9,305 bases of DNA from an uncultured Planctomycetota bacterium (lineage in GTDB: Bacteria; Planctomycetota; SZUA-567; JAFGNG01), in contig CAMZKK010000205.1 of NCBI GenBank assembly GCA_947311175.1, forward strand, positions 1-9,305, in the 5' to 3' direction. A program made the translations under genes and the position numbers. The notes beneath the pieces are model-generated. The model saw nothing but the letters and a program-made list of their open reading frames with translations. It was not told where the DNA came from and ran no database searches. Of the stretch, positions 1 to 6,441 are shown in pieces (the stretch's first letter is position 1; each line of letters begins with the position of its first letter).

Positions 1-954
1 ATCTATAACACCTCACATTACAGTATAAAAAGCAATACCAGTTACCAGACTTGTAGGTATATTGGCGATATGATGGGGCTAATCTATAAAGAAAATCGAC
101 GACTCTTTAACTATTATGGACCCATGCCAAAACTTAAAATATTTGCGTATTCGAGTATGGCAGAATTTCGGACAGCAGCAAACAAATTAGGCGTTGGTCA
201 GGCGGCAAGTGGTTTTTTTACCCCGGTTAATGGTGGGGCAATCTATTTGCCGTATATATCTGTATTCATTCAACACCCAAGAGTTCTTTTGTTTCACGAA
301 GGGACTCATCAGTTTGTTCACAATGCTATTCATATGAGAGTTCCGGCAATTTATCAAAAATATTTTGATAAAGCACATAAAATAATAAATACCACCCCCA
401 TCTGGTTAAATGAGGGATTAGCTACCTATCTTGAAACCGCACAATACAATGGAATGGGACTTGACATAGGAAGAGTAAATGTATCTCGATTGACATATTT
501 ACAATATATGTTAAAGCAAAGCATTAATCCGGATGTTATGGAGGTTGTCAAAAGAAAATACGGTCAACCATTTTCCAAAGAACATTATTCCGTAGCGTGG
601 GCGTTGGTATATTATCTTAGACATGATGCAAATCCAATAGAGCAGAAACGGAGAAGACAAAAACTAAAAAAATATATTGATTCTGTAAAGCTTGGTTTTT
701 GGCGTAGCGACTACAAAAAAAAATTTAAAGAAAAATTTATAAAAAACAATAAACCGATTGATGATTTTGATGTTTCTTTGCGGATTTATGTAGGCAAACA
801 ATCATTTGAAAAATTCCAAGAAATAATTGTTGGCAAGGGAAAAGACTTTGAGGAATGGGAACAAAATTGGATACAGTGGGTAAAAAAATTAAATCCCAAC
901 GCACCCTACGGCGGAACCGATTTAGGAGAAAGCACCCAAAATGGTGCATTATAA
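1..954 (+). CDS. Putative HExxH zinc metallopeptidase, DUF1570-like (5' end outside window)
   Basis: The frame is open from base 1 with no stop, and the residues before the first ATG pair (70-75) read like family sequence (HYSIKSNTSYQ...CRYIGD), so the gene most likely starts upstream and the ATG at 70 is internal. The visible 317 residues carry HEGTH at bases 295-309, an HExxH zinc site, followed about 35 residues later by WLNEGLATYLE, whose Glu (412-414) is a plausible third zinc ligand. This is the gluzincin layout. The spacing and the surrounding LLFHEGTHQF and P-x-WLNEG context resemble DUF1570-type proteins, which are frequent in Planctomycetota and poorly characterised. The C-terminal third is Lys-rich and lacks a membrane segment; any signal peptide would lie outside the window. 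Substrate is unknown. The stop at 952-954 abuts a palindromic repeat. Peptidase activity is inferred from motifs; the family call is fairly sure. Confidence 0.8.
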   Translation: MYNTSHYSIKSNTSYQTCRYIGDMMGLIYKENRRLFNYYGPMPKLKIFAYSSMAEFRTAANKLGVGQAASGFFTPVNGGAIYLPYISVFIQHPRVLLFHEGTHQFVHNAIHMRVPAIYQKYFDKAHKIINTTPIWLNEGLATYLETAQYNGMGLDIGRVNVSRLTYLQYMLKQSINPDVMEVVKRKYGQPFSKEHYSVAWALVYYLRHDANPIEQKRRRQKLKKYIDSVKLGFWRSDYKKKFKEKFIKNNKPIDDFDVSLRIYVGKQSFEKFQEIIVGKGKDFEEWEQNWIQWVKKLNPNAPYGGTDLGESTQNGAL

Positions 955-955
955 A

Positions 956-1003
956 CCTAAATTCCGCAGTTATGCCCAAAAAGGGTATATGTTGCGAAAT
1001 TTA
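956..1003. repeat. REP-like palindrome, copy 1
   Basis: TAAATTCCGCA (958-968) pairs almost perfectly with TTGCGAAATTTA (992-1003). An inner stem forms between TATGCCC and GGGTAT (972-987) around an A-rich loop. The unit lies directly after the stop codon of the metallopeptidase gene, so it would be transcribed as a 3' stem-loop. The block from 950 to 969 matches 5111-5130 at 18 of 20 positions, which marks the two sites as one dispersed family. Confidence 0.65.
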
Positions 1004-1013
1004 ATTAAAAATT

Positions 1014-1034
1014 AACAATGAACAATGAACAATG
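1014..1034. repeat. Three tandem copies of AACAATG
   Basis: Three perfect 7-base copies (1014-1020, 1021-1027, 1028-1034) are followed by a partial AA. They form the left arm of the inner inverted repeat whose right arm is ATTGTTCATTG at 1124-1134. The three copies may have arisen by slippage. No function is evident. Confidence 0.85.
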
Positions 1035-1248
1035 AAGGTGCTTTAGCTATCGCTAAAGGTGGTTTTGATAATTTGTATCACCGATATTTTCATTTCATTA
1101 AATATCGTTTGCAAGTTGCCTTGATTGTTCATTGCTATGCCCGAAAAGGGTATGTGTTTCTAAATTCCAACTGTGAAATTTAGGATAAAGCGAAGTATAT
1201 GCAAAGTTGTCTTTGCGTGTACCTCAACATAAATAAAAGGAAACAAAA

Positions 1249-2307
1249 ATGAAACTAATCCACATCGTCGGAGCAAGACCAAATTTTATAAAATTAGCTC
1301 CTGTTTATTTTGCCTTAAAAGACAAAGCAAAAGTAGAGCAAATAATTGTCCATACCGGTCAGCACTATGACGACATTATGAGCAAGGTTTTTTTTGATGA
1401 ATTGTCAATCCCCAAGCCCGATATAAATTTATGTGTTGGCTCCGCATCTCATGCAGTTCAAACGGCAAAGATTATGATTGCGGTTGAAGAGGTTTTTCTA
1501 AAAGAATGCCCAGATGCGGTAATTGTCTATGGCGATATAAACTCAACTATGGCGTCGGCTATTGTTGCTGCAAAATTAAATATTAAAGTAATCCATATTG
1601 AGGCAGGACTAAGATCTTTTGATAACGAAATGCCTGAAGAAACCAACAGGATAATAACTGACCGAATTGCAAACCTTTTATTAACACCATCAGAAGACGG
1701 TGACGACAATCTGAAAAGAGAAGGTGTTTCTGAAAACAGAATTATTAGAATCGGCAATGTAATGATAGACACATTATTGCGATTACTTCCTAAAACAAAA
1801 AAACCAAGCATTGATATTTCAGAGCAATTTATTCTTCTTACCCTGCACCGTCCAAGCAATGTCGATGACATTGAGACACTAACAAATATCTTAATGACCT
1901 TAGATAAAAATAATATCCAAATTATTTTCCCAGTTCATCCAAGGACAAAAAAACTCCTTGAAAAGATTGATGTAGAATTCAAAAATTTACAATTCCACTC
2001 ACCGATGGCATATCTTGAGTTTTTATATTTACAAAAAAATTGTATGGTGGTGGTAACAGATTCCGGTGGGATTCAAGAAGAAACTACAGTCCTAAGAAAA
2101 CCATGCCTAACCTTAAGAGACAATACAGAACGCCCTATCACCATAACCCAAGGCTCAAACACCCTAATTGCCTCAGACTTTGACTTACTTAATCAAAAAA
2201 TCAACGATATTAAAAAAGGTGTATATCCATTAGGTTCTACTCCAGAACTATGGGACGGAAATAGCGGTAAACGAGCTGCCGAAGCAATTGTAAGCTTTTT
2301 GGATTAA
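1249..2307 (+). CDS. wecB: UDP-N-acetylglucosamine 2-epimerase (non-hydrolysing)
   Basis: WecB interconverts UDP-GlcNAc and UDP-ManNAc in the cytoplasm, supplying ManNAc-type sugars for surface polysaccharides. At 352 residues it is of normal family length. Visible signatures in order are GARPNFIKLAPV (8-19), HTGQHYD (35-41), VYGD (93-96), HIEAGLRS (116-123), MPEETNR (128-134), TLHRPSN (198-204), FPVHPRT (227-233) and TDSGGIQEE (270-278). Asp96, Glu118, Glu131 and His200 correspond to the catalytic/allosteric residues known in E. coli WecB (Asp95, Glu117, Glu131, His213). The ATG start has a good ribosome-binding site (AAAGGA, about 8 bases upstream). The gene stands alone between a repeat-rich gap and a bidirectional terminator, and no other polysaccharide genes are in view, so the polymer it serves is unknown. 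Confidence 0.95.
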   Translation: MKLIHIVGARPNFIKLAPVYFALKDKAKVEQIIVHTGQHYDDIMSKVFFDELSIPKPDINLCVGSASHAVQTAKIMIAVEEVFLKECPDAVIVYGDINSTMASAIVAAKLNIKVIHIEAGLRSFDNEMPEETNRIITDRIANLLLTPSEDGDDNLKREGVSENRIIRIGNVMIDTLLRLLPKTKKPSIDISEQFILLTLHRPSNVDDIETLTNILMTLDKNNIQIIFPVHPRTKKLLEKIDVEFKNLQFHSPMAYLEFLYLQKNCMVVVTDSGGIQEETTVLRKPCLTLRDNTERPITITQGSNTLIASDFDLLNQKINDIKKGVYPLGSTPELWDGNSGKRAAEAIVSFLD

Positions 2308-2434
2308 TCTAAGTTTAACAGTTAGTGCGGAAGTTAGGCTAATAATTTGCCGACAAAGGTAGAATAAAAAAAAACGCAGGAATAGCTCCGGCGTTTTTTA
2401 TTCTTGATTTTATAAATATAGGGTCTTGTCTTTG
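2308..2434. other. Convergent intergenic region between wecB and fluC
   Basis: This 127-base gap separates the convergent wecB and fluC genes. It holds the bidirectional terminator at about 2362-2404. The rest is AT-rich and shows no gene or promoter. Confidence 0.7.
2362..2404. terminator. Bidirectional intrinsic terminator between wecB and fluC
   Basis: The hairpin has ACGC (2374-2377) and GGA (2379-2381) pairing with TCC (2387-2389) and GCGT (2391-2394) across a 5-base loop, with one A/G mismatch. It is flanked by an A tract on the left (2366-2374) and a T tract on the right (2394-2399), and the A/T tracts extend the pairing. Each strand therefore ends in a U run. It can stop wecB transcription from the left and the ilvB-ilvN-fluC transcript from the right. 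Confidence 0.85.
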
Positions 2435-2806
2435 TTAGATAAATCTTGCCAAATATATTCCGGCAAAAACAGCCACTAAACCGACAATGGTTTGACCTGC
2501 GATATTAGAAAATGCTAAAAGATATTGCTCGTTCTTTATAAATGATTGAGACTCAAACATATAGGTTGAAAAGGTAGTGAACGCCCCCATAAAACCGGGG
2601 AGAACTATGTCTTTTATCTCTGGAGTAATTATCTTTGTTGGGGTTATGCTATAGACCAACCCAAACAAAAAGCTTCCTAAAATATTTGCCACAATGGTTC
2701 CCCAGTTCGGGGCAATTTTATAATGAAGGGTCAATTCACTAAGCCCAAATCTACATAGAGTTCCACCGGCACCAGCAATGGCAATAGCAAATATTTTCAA
2801 AAACAT
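2435..2806 (-). CDS. crcB: Fluoride channel FluC/CrcB
   Basis: FluC proteins are small inner-membrane dimeric fluoride channels that keep cytoplasmic fluoride low. The 123 residues form four hydrophobic segments. Conserved stretches are GAGGTLCRFGL (12-22), GTIVANILGSFLFG (36-49, with Asn41) and GFMGAFTTFSTY (71-82). Phe79 and Tyr82 occupy the 'Phe box' positions, so the second position is Tyr where Phe is usual. The start follows AAGGAAG, and the gene lies only 10 bases after the ilvN stop, so it is probably co-transcribed with ilvBN. The gap is too short for a dedicated fluoride riboswitch directly before it. The pairing with ilvBN looks like operon hitch-hiking rather than a metabolic link. 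Confidence 0.94.
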   Translation of the reverse strand: MFLKIFAIAIAGAGGTLCRFGLSELTLHYKIAPNWGTIVANILGSFLFGLVYSITPTKIITPEIKDIVLPGFMGAFTTFSTYMFESQSFIKNEQYLLAFSNIAGQTIVGLVAVFAGIYLARFI

Positions 2807-2816
2807 AGTTCTTCCT

Positions 2817-3290
2817 TTATGAACGCAGAACCGCTATTCTTCCTGTTCTTGCCAATTCTTTGATGCCGTAAGGACGCATTAAATTAATAAAGGCATTGAT
2901 TTTTTCTTCCGGTCCGGTTAATTCAAACATAATTGTCTTTTCACCAAGATCAACCACCTTTGCTCTAAATACATTAGCTATCTCGATAATCTCTGGTCGC
3001 TTTCCAGCTTTTGCACTTACCTTAAGAAGCATTAAATCGCGTTCAACAAAACTGTCATCGCTAATATCCTGCACCTTCAAAACATCAATTACCTTGCCAA
3101 GCTGTTTTCTTACTTGCTCTAAGATTGCTTCGTCACCACCAACAATAATTGTTAGTCGAGAAACCTCTGAGTTCTCGGTTTCGCCAACCGCCAAACTTTC
3201 AATATTAAATCCACGTGCAGAAAACAATCCAACAATTCGTGCAAGAGCTCCCGGCTTATTCTCAACAAGGGCACTTATGATATGTCTCAT
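2817..3290 (-). CDS. ilvN: Acetolactate synthase small (regulatory) subunit
   Basis: This is the regulatory partner of IlvB in acetohydroxyacid synthase, which carries out the first common step of valine, leucine and isoleucine synthesis. The 157 residues are full length for the family (E. coli IlvH has 163). The N-terminal ACT domain (about 1-75) opens with the typical RHIISALVENKPGALARI...FSARGFNIESL segment, whose Asn/Pro-Gly loop normally binds the feedback inhibitor valine. The C-terminal domain (about 80-157) contains DLMLLKVSA and RTGRIAVLR. The ATG is preceded by AAAGGA at about 7 bases. It follows ilvB by 67 bases and precedes fluC by 10. Valine sensitivity is inferred from the family and is not provable here. 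Confidence 0.95.
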   Translation of the reverse strand: MRHIISALVENKPGALARIVGLFSARGFNIESLAVGETENSEVSRLTIIVGGDEAILEQVRKQLGKVIDVLKVQDISDDSFVERDLMLLKVSAKAGKRPEIIEIANVFRAKVVDLGEKTIMFELTGPEEKINAFINLMRPYGIKELARTGRIAVLRS

Positions 3291-3333
3291 TATATAATCC
3301 TTTCAAACTTTGTTTTTTAACTTCTAACCATAG

Positions 3334-3356
3334 CCTTAAGTGTAACACTACTAAGG
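3334..3356 (-). other. Stem-loop in the ilvB-ilvN intercistronic gap
   Basis: CCTTA (3334-3338) pairs with TAAGG (3352-3356), and GTG (3340-3342) with CAC (3346-3348) around TAA, with small internal bulges. It starts one base after the ilvB stop codon (3358-3360). On the minus strand no U tract follows, so it is not a standard terminator. It may be an RNA-processing or stability element that sets the IlvB:IlvN ratio. Confidence 0.4.
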
Positions 3357-3357
3357 T

Positions 3358-5025
3358 CTAAGTCATTCCCATCATTCGGTCAATTGCCTCACCTGCCGGA
3401 ACCATTGGAAATACATTTTCTTCCGGTTCAACTTGGACATCAAGAAAAACAGGGCCTTCCGTTGCAATCATTTTCTTTAGACCGGCAACAACATCTTCTT
3501 TCTTAGTAACGCGAATACCGGTACAACCAAATGCTTCCGCAACCTTTACAAAGTCAGGGTTGGTTTCCTTTAACGGTGTTTGCGCATAGCGTTTATCGAA
3601 AAATAATTCCTGCCATTGTCTCACCATTCCAAGATAACCGTTATTAAGAATGACTGTCTTAACTGGAAGCTTGTTGGCAAGTGCAGTGGTTAGCTCTTGA
3701 ATATTCATTTGAATAGAGCCGTCACCCGCAATGTTAATCACAAGATGATCCGGTTTTGCCTCTTGTGCGCCAATTGCCGCTGGCAATCCAAATCCCATTG
3801 TGCCAAGTCCACCGGAAGACACCCACTTACGTGGCTTAGTAAAAGTATAAAACTGTGCTGCCCACATCTGATGCTGTCCAACCTCGGTGCAGATAATGGT
3901 TTTTTTATTTTTAGTTAATTTATAAAGTTCTTCAATAACATATTGAGGTCGTAGTCCGCTACCCTTATATGCCAAAGGATATTTTTCCTTCCATTCATCA
4001 ATTTGACTAAACCATTCTTTCCGTGCTGATTTTTTGAGAAGTGGGATTAATTTTTTAAGTGATTTTGTTGCATCTCCAACAACCGGAATATCAACTCTAA
4101 TATTTTTACTAACCGATGTTGGATCAATATCAAAATGAATAACTTTTGCATTAGGAGCAAACTCAGAAATCTTACCGGTAATCCTGTCATCAAATCTAGC
4201 ACCAATTGCAATCAAACAATCGGTATTTGTTACCGCTAGGTTTGCATAAGCGGTGCCGTGCATACCTAACATAAGAAGTGAATTCTTGTGAGTTTCAGGA
4301 AATGCCCCAAGTCCCATCAGAGTTGTTGTAACCGGAATATTTCCCTTTTCAGACATCTTTTTGATTAAGTCGGAACACTCACTGCTAATTACACCGCCAC
4401 CAACATACATAACCGGTTGCTTTGCCTTGTTAATCATCTCGGCAGCTCTTTCGACCTGTTTAGGATTAGGGTCATAGCGAGGATGATACCCCGGAAGAGT
4501 TGGCTTTGCCGGAAGTTTAGTTTTTATATCAGCAATAGTTATATCAACCGGAAGGTCAATGACTACAGGTCCGGGACGACCGGAGCGAGCAATATGAAAA
4601 GCCGAAACCATAATTTCCGGTAAATCTTCAGGATCGCTAACAAGGAAATTATGCTTGGTGATTGGTCTGGTTATGCCGGTTATGTCTGCTTCCTGAAGGG
4701 CGTCATTGCCAATCAGTGTAGTTTTAACCTGTCCGGTAATACAGACCATTGGTATTGAATCCATATGAGCAGTGGCAATTGCAGTTATGAGATTTGTCGC
4801 TCCCGGTCCACTTGTCGCAATCGCAACCCCAACTTCACCGCTAACCCGTGCATAACCATCAGCCATATGTCCACCGCCTTGTTCATGACGAGGTAAAATG
4901 AATTTGATATCTTTGGCATCTTGCAGGTCATGAAACAGTGGAATCAACGACCCCCCCGGATAACCAAAAACAACCTTAACCTTCTCTTTTCTGAGAGCTT
5001 CAATAATTAATTTTGAACCCTTCAT
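3358..5025 (-). CDS. ilvB: Acetolactate synthase large (catalytic) subunit
   Basis: The thiamine-diphosphate enzyme joins pyruvate with pyruvate or 2-oxobutyrate to form acetolactate or acetohydroxybutyrate. The 555 residues are of usual length. The N-terminal domain has GYPGGSLIPLF (21-31) and RHEQGGGHMADGYAR, whose Glu48 is the catalytic Glu that activates the cofactor. The central FAD-binding domain contains GARFDDR (275-281). The C-terminal domain carries the ThDP/Mg motif GDG (434-436) ending at Asn461-Asn462, and the terminus reads MVPAGEAIDRM. These features, together with the adjacent ilvN, favour anabolic AHAS over catabolic AlsS. The ATG has a strong site (AAGGAG, about 8 bases). 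It is the first gene of ilvB-ilvN-fluC; ilvC and leu genes are absent from the window. Confidence 0.96.
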   Translation of the reverse strand: MKGSKLIIEALRKEKVKVVFGYPGGSLIPLFHDLQDAKDIKFILPRHEQGGGHMADGYARVSGEVGVAIATSGPGATNLITAIATAHMDSIPMVCITGQVKTTLIGNDALQEADITGITRPITKHNFLVSDPEDLPEIMVSAFHIARSGRPGPVVIDLPVDITIADIKTKLPAKPTLPGYHPRYDPNPKQVERAAEMINKAKQPVMYVGGGVISSECSDLIKKMSEKGNIPVTTTLMGLGAFPETHKNSLLMLGMHGTAYANLAVTNTDCLIAIGARFDDRITGKISEFAPNAKVIHFDIDPTSVSKNIRVDIPVVGDATKSLKKLIPLLKKSARKEWFSQIDEWKEKYPLAYKGSGLRPQYVIEELYKLTKNKKTIICTEVGQHQMWAAQFYTFTKPRKWVSSGGLGTMGFGLPAAIGAQEAKPDHLVINIAGDGSIQMNIQELTTALANKLPVKTVILNNGYLGMVRQWQELFFDKRYAQTPLKETNPDFVKVAEAFGCTGIRVTKKEDVVAGLKKMIATEGPVFLDVQVEPEENVFPMVPAGEAIDRMMGMT

Positions 5026-5066
5026 TTATTTACTCCTTGAAACTTAAAACATAAGTATTAAATTAG

Positions 5067-5109
5067 ATTATAAGCTATAAATAATCATGAATATAAGGGT
5101 TACTGTCAA
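5067..5109 (-). promoter_or_regulatory. Candidate promoter of ilvB-ilvN-fluC
   Basis: On the minus strand a perfect TTGACA (5104-5109) is followed after 17 bases by GATTAT (5081-5086), which matches the -10 consensus at 4 of 6 positions including the key A and final T. A perfect TATAAT lies further on (5067-5072), but 31 bases from the TTGACA and with only a weak -35 of its own. Either would give a short leader of roughly 35-55 bases. No leader peptide rich in Ile/Val/Leu and no attenuator are visible. Confidence 0.45.
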
Positions 5110-5116
5110 GTATAAA

Positions 5117-5181
5117 CCTAAATCCTGCAGAATCCCCCTACCCTCAACAGTATACGCATAGGGGACATTCTTCGAAATTTA
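5117..5181. repeat. REP-like palindrome, copy at the mazG 3' end
   Basis: TAAATCCTGCAGAAT (5119-5133) pairs imperfectly with ATTCTTCGAAATTTA (5167-5181). Inside, CCCCTA (5135-5140) pairs perfectly with TAGGGG (5159-5164) around an 18-base loop. The outer ends (CCTAAAT... and ...CGAAATTTA) match those of the element at 956-1003. It lies between the mazG stop and the ilvB promoter. There it would form a stem-loop at the end of the mazG transcript, though no U tract is present on the minus strand. Confidence 0.6.
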
Positions 5182-5229
5182 AAGTTATCAGATACTTGAA
5201 AACAATAAGCATACCACAGCGTTTACCAG

Positions 5230-5601
5230 CTATTGTTTTTCATTTTTCTTGGCATTCAGAAATGCTTGCAGGGCTTCTTCAGGAGTGTTTGCTTTGATAT
5301 CGCCAAAGACATGGGGATGTCTTCTTTTCATTTTGGCAAGGATGTCATTTACTACTTTTTCACGAGTGAATAATCCTTTTTCTTCGGCAAGAGTAATTAC
5401 AAAACAGATATTCCATAGCAAGTCGCCTGCCTCTTCGCAAATATTTTCCACGTCATTATTTTTTATTGCCGAGACCAACTCTTCAGCCTCTTCTTTTATT
5501 GGCTCAAGATATGACTCCAATATTTGCTTTTTATCCCAAGCACAACCGGTTTCAGGATGGCGAAGGCAAGTTATTTGTTCAAAAATCTTTGAAATATCCA
5601 A
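5230..5601 (-). CDS. mazG: MazG-type nucleoside triphosphate pyrophosphohydrolase (TTG start)
   Basis: MazG-type enzymes hydrolyse NTPs, often non-canonical ones, to NMP and pyrophosphate. The 123-residue protein is a single MazG domain; E. coli MazG is about twice as long with two domains. LRHPETGCAWDKKQ (13-26) is the family opening. The metal-binding EExxE...ExxD pattern is present as EEAEE (37-41) and EEAGD (56-60), and RRHPHVFGD lies near the C-terminus. The start at 5601 is TTG, supported by AAGGAG about 8 bases upstream and by the alignment of the N-terminus with the family; no ATG is well placed. The gene follows larE by 12 bases, the ribosome-binding site falling in that gap, so it is probably the last gene of the dapB-folK-larE-mazG run. 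Confidence 0.92.
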   Translation of the reverse strand: MDISKIFEQITCLRHPETGCAWDKKQILESYLEPIKEEAEELVSAIKNNDVENICEEAGDLLWNICFVITLAEEKGLFTREKVVNDILAKMKRRHPHVFGDIKANTPEEALQAFLNAKKNEKQ

Positions 5602-5613
5602 TCGACTATCTCC

Positions 5614-6441
5614 TTACAAATATTTGTCTTTGTCCTCTAACACTTCATTCATACTGCCGGTTCGATATCCCTCAAGATCCAATGAAATATATTTAAATCC
5701 CAAATATTTAAATGTTGTTATTATCTTTTCTCGATTATCATCTTTGATGATTAGTGATAAATCGCTAAGTTCAACCTCTATTCGTGCGATTTCACCGTGA
5801 TGTCTTACTCTGAACTGCTTAAACCCCATTTCTTTCAATAATTTTTCAGCCATGCCAACGGCATGTAGCTTATCGGCTGTAATTTTATTGCCATAAGGAA
5901 ATCTACTCGCAAGACAGGCAAAGGATGCCTTTTGTGCGGTCGGAATACCCATCTTTTCCGAAAGCTGCCTTATGTCATCCTTTGATAATCCACAATCCTT
6001 TAATGGACTGATTATCCCTAACTCTGCAATTGCTTTTTTCCCCGGTCTAAAATCTGCTTCATCATCAAGAGTCGTGCCTTCTGCAACTACAAAAAAACAT
6101 TCATCAAGGGCAATATCTTTAAGTTTTCCAAATAATTCTTTTTTGCAGTAATAACATCTGTTTGGTGGGTTATTGGCAAAATTTTTGATATTAAGTTCGC
6201 TGGTCTCAGCTACAATATGTCTAAATCCAAATTTTTTGGCAATCTCAATCGCTTCGTCTTTTTCAGACTCAGGATAAGTCTCACTCGCAGCAGTAACAGC
6301 CAACATTCTTTCGCCAAGAATCTGATGGGCAACAACTGCAAGAAATGTGCTATCAACCCCTCCTGAGTAAGCAATTAGCATACTCTCAAATGAAGAAATG
6401 AAATCCTTTAACGTAACAAGTTTGTCATCTATGCAGGGCAT
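5614..6441 (-). CDS. larE: LarE-family ATP-dependent sulfur transferase
   Basis: LarE proteins are PP-loop ATP pyrophosphatases that adenylylate and thiolate pyridinium dicarboxylate in making the nickel-pincer cofactor of lactate racemase. The PP-loop SGGVDST is at 26-32, and FACLASRFPYG carries Cys176, matching the sulfur-donor Cys176 of Lactobacillus plantarum LarE. A further CYYC (96-99) gives three cysteines, as in LarE forms reported to hold a [4Fe-4S] cluster. I chose the ATG at 6441 because GGAG lies 7 bases upstream; the in-frame TTG at 6447 is only one base from GGAG. The start overlaps folK by 17 bases, which suggests translational coupling. larA, larB and larC are not in the window, so the acceptor may differ from the Lar pathway. 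Confidence 0.88.
   Translation of the reverse strand: MPCIDDKLVTLKDFISSFESMLIAYSGGVDSTFLAVVAHQILGERMLAVTAASETYPESEKDEAIEIAKKFGFRHIVAETSELNIKNFANNPPNRCYYCKKELFGKLKDIALDECFFVVAEGTTLDDEADFRPGKKAIAELGIISPLKDCGLSKDDIRQLSEKMGIPTAQKASFACLASRFPYGNKITADKLHAVGMAEKLLKEMGFKQFRVRHHGEIARIEVELSDLSLIIKDDNREKIITTFKYLGFKYISLDLEGYRTGSMNEVLEDKDKYL

Larger units (their letters stand above)
956..1184. repeat. Composite inverted-repeat element (MITE-like or structured RNA)
   Basis: The ends are imperfect inverted repeats: CCTAAATTCCGCAGTT (956-971) against AACTGTGAAATTTAGG (1169-1184). Just inside the left end, and again near the right end, a module TATGCCC-A/G-AAAAGGGTAT-A/G-TGTT occurs in the same orientation (972-994 and 1136-1158). 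Further in, an 11-bp inverted repeat CAATGAACAAT (1016-1026 or 1023-1033) pairs with ATTGTTCATTG (1124-1134). It encloses two perfect hairpins, CTTTAGC/GCTAAAG (1041-1058) and CGATATTT/AAATATCG (1082-1107), plus a small one (GATA/TATC, 1067-1079). There is no transposase ORF. The nesting fits a non-autonomous mobile element or layered insertions; a structured RNA is an alternative. I do not recognise a named family. Confidence 0.6.
955..1248. other. Repeat-rich intergenic region between metallopeptidase and wecB
   Basis: This 294-base gap has no convincing ORF. Most of it (956-1184) is a nest of inverted repeats, described separately. The last 64 bases form the wecB leader, with a perfect 6-bp hairpin GCAAAG/CTTTGC (1201-1216) and the wecB ribosome-binding site. 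I could not find a convincing -35/-10 pair. TTGTCT at 1207 followed by an AT-rich stretch near 1230 is weak and would put the start of transcription on top of the ribosome-binding site. Confidence 0.7.

Noticed and set aside
1014..1034. Possible CRISPR or satellite array (AACAATG repeated three times)
   Set aside because: The copies are 7 bases long, contiguous and without spacers, so this is a short tandem repeat and not a CRISPR array.
2807..2816. Fluoride riboswitch controlling fluC
   Set aside because: Only 10 bases separate ilvN and fluC, too few for the motif, and nothing similar was seen upstream of ilvB.
2896..3297. Plus-strand open frame of 133 codons
   Set aside because: It is antisense to ilvN and is Ser/Thr-rich without motifs.
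5026..5103. Leader-peptide attenuator ahead of ilvB
   Set aside because: The only ATG in the leader gives Met-Phe-stop; there is no Ile/Val/Leu run and no terminator hairpin with a U tract.
5182..5229. Intrinsic terminator after mazG
   Set aside because: No GC-rich hairpin followed by a U run is present; only the REP-like palindrome further on could serve, and it lacks a U tract.
5249..5800. Plus-strand open frame of 183 codons
   Set aside because: It lies antisense to mazG and larE, whose motifs are unmistakable, and its product is Ser/Phe-rich low-complexity sequence typical of an antisense shadow.
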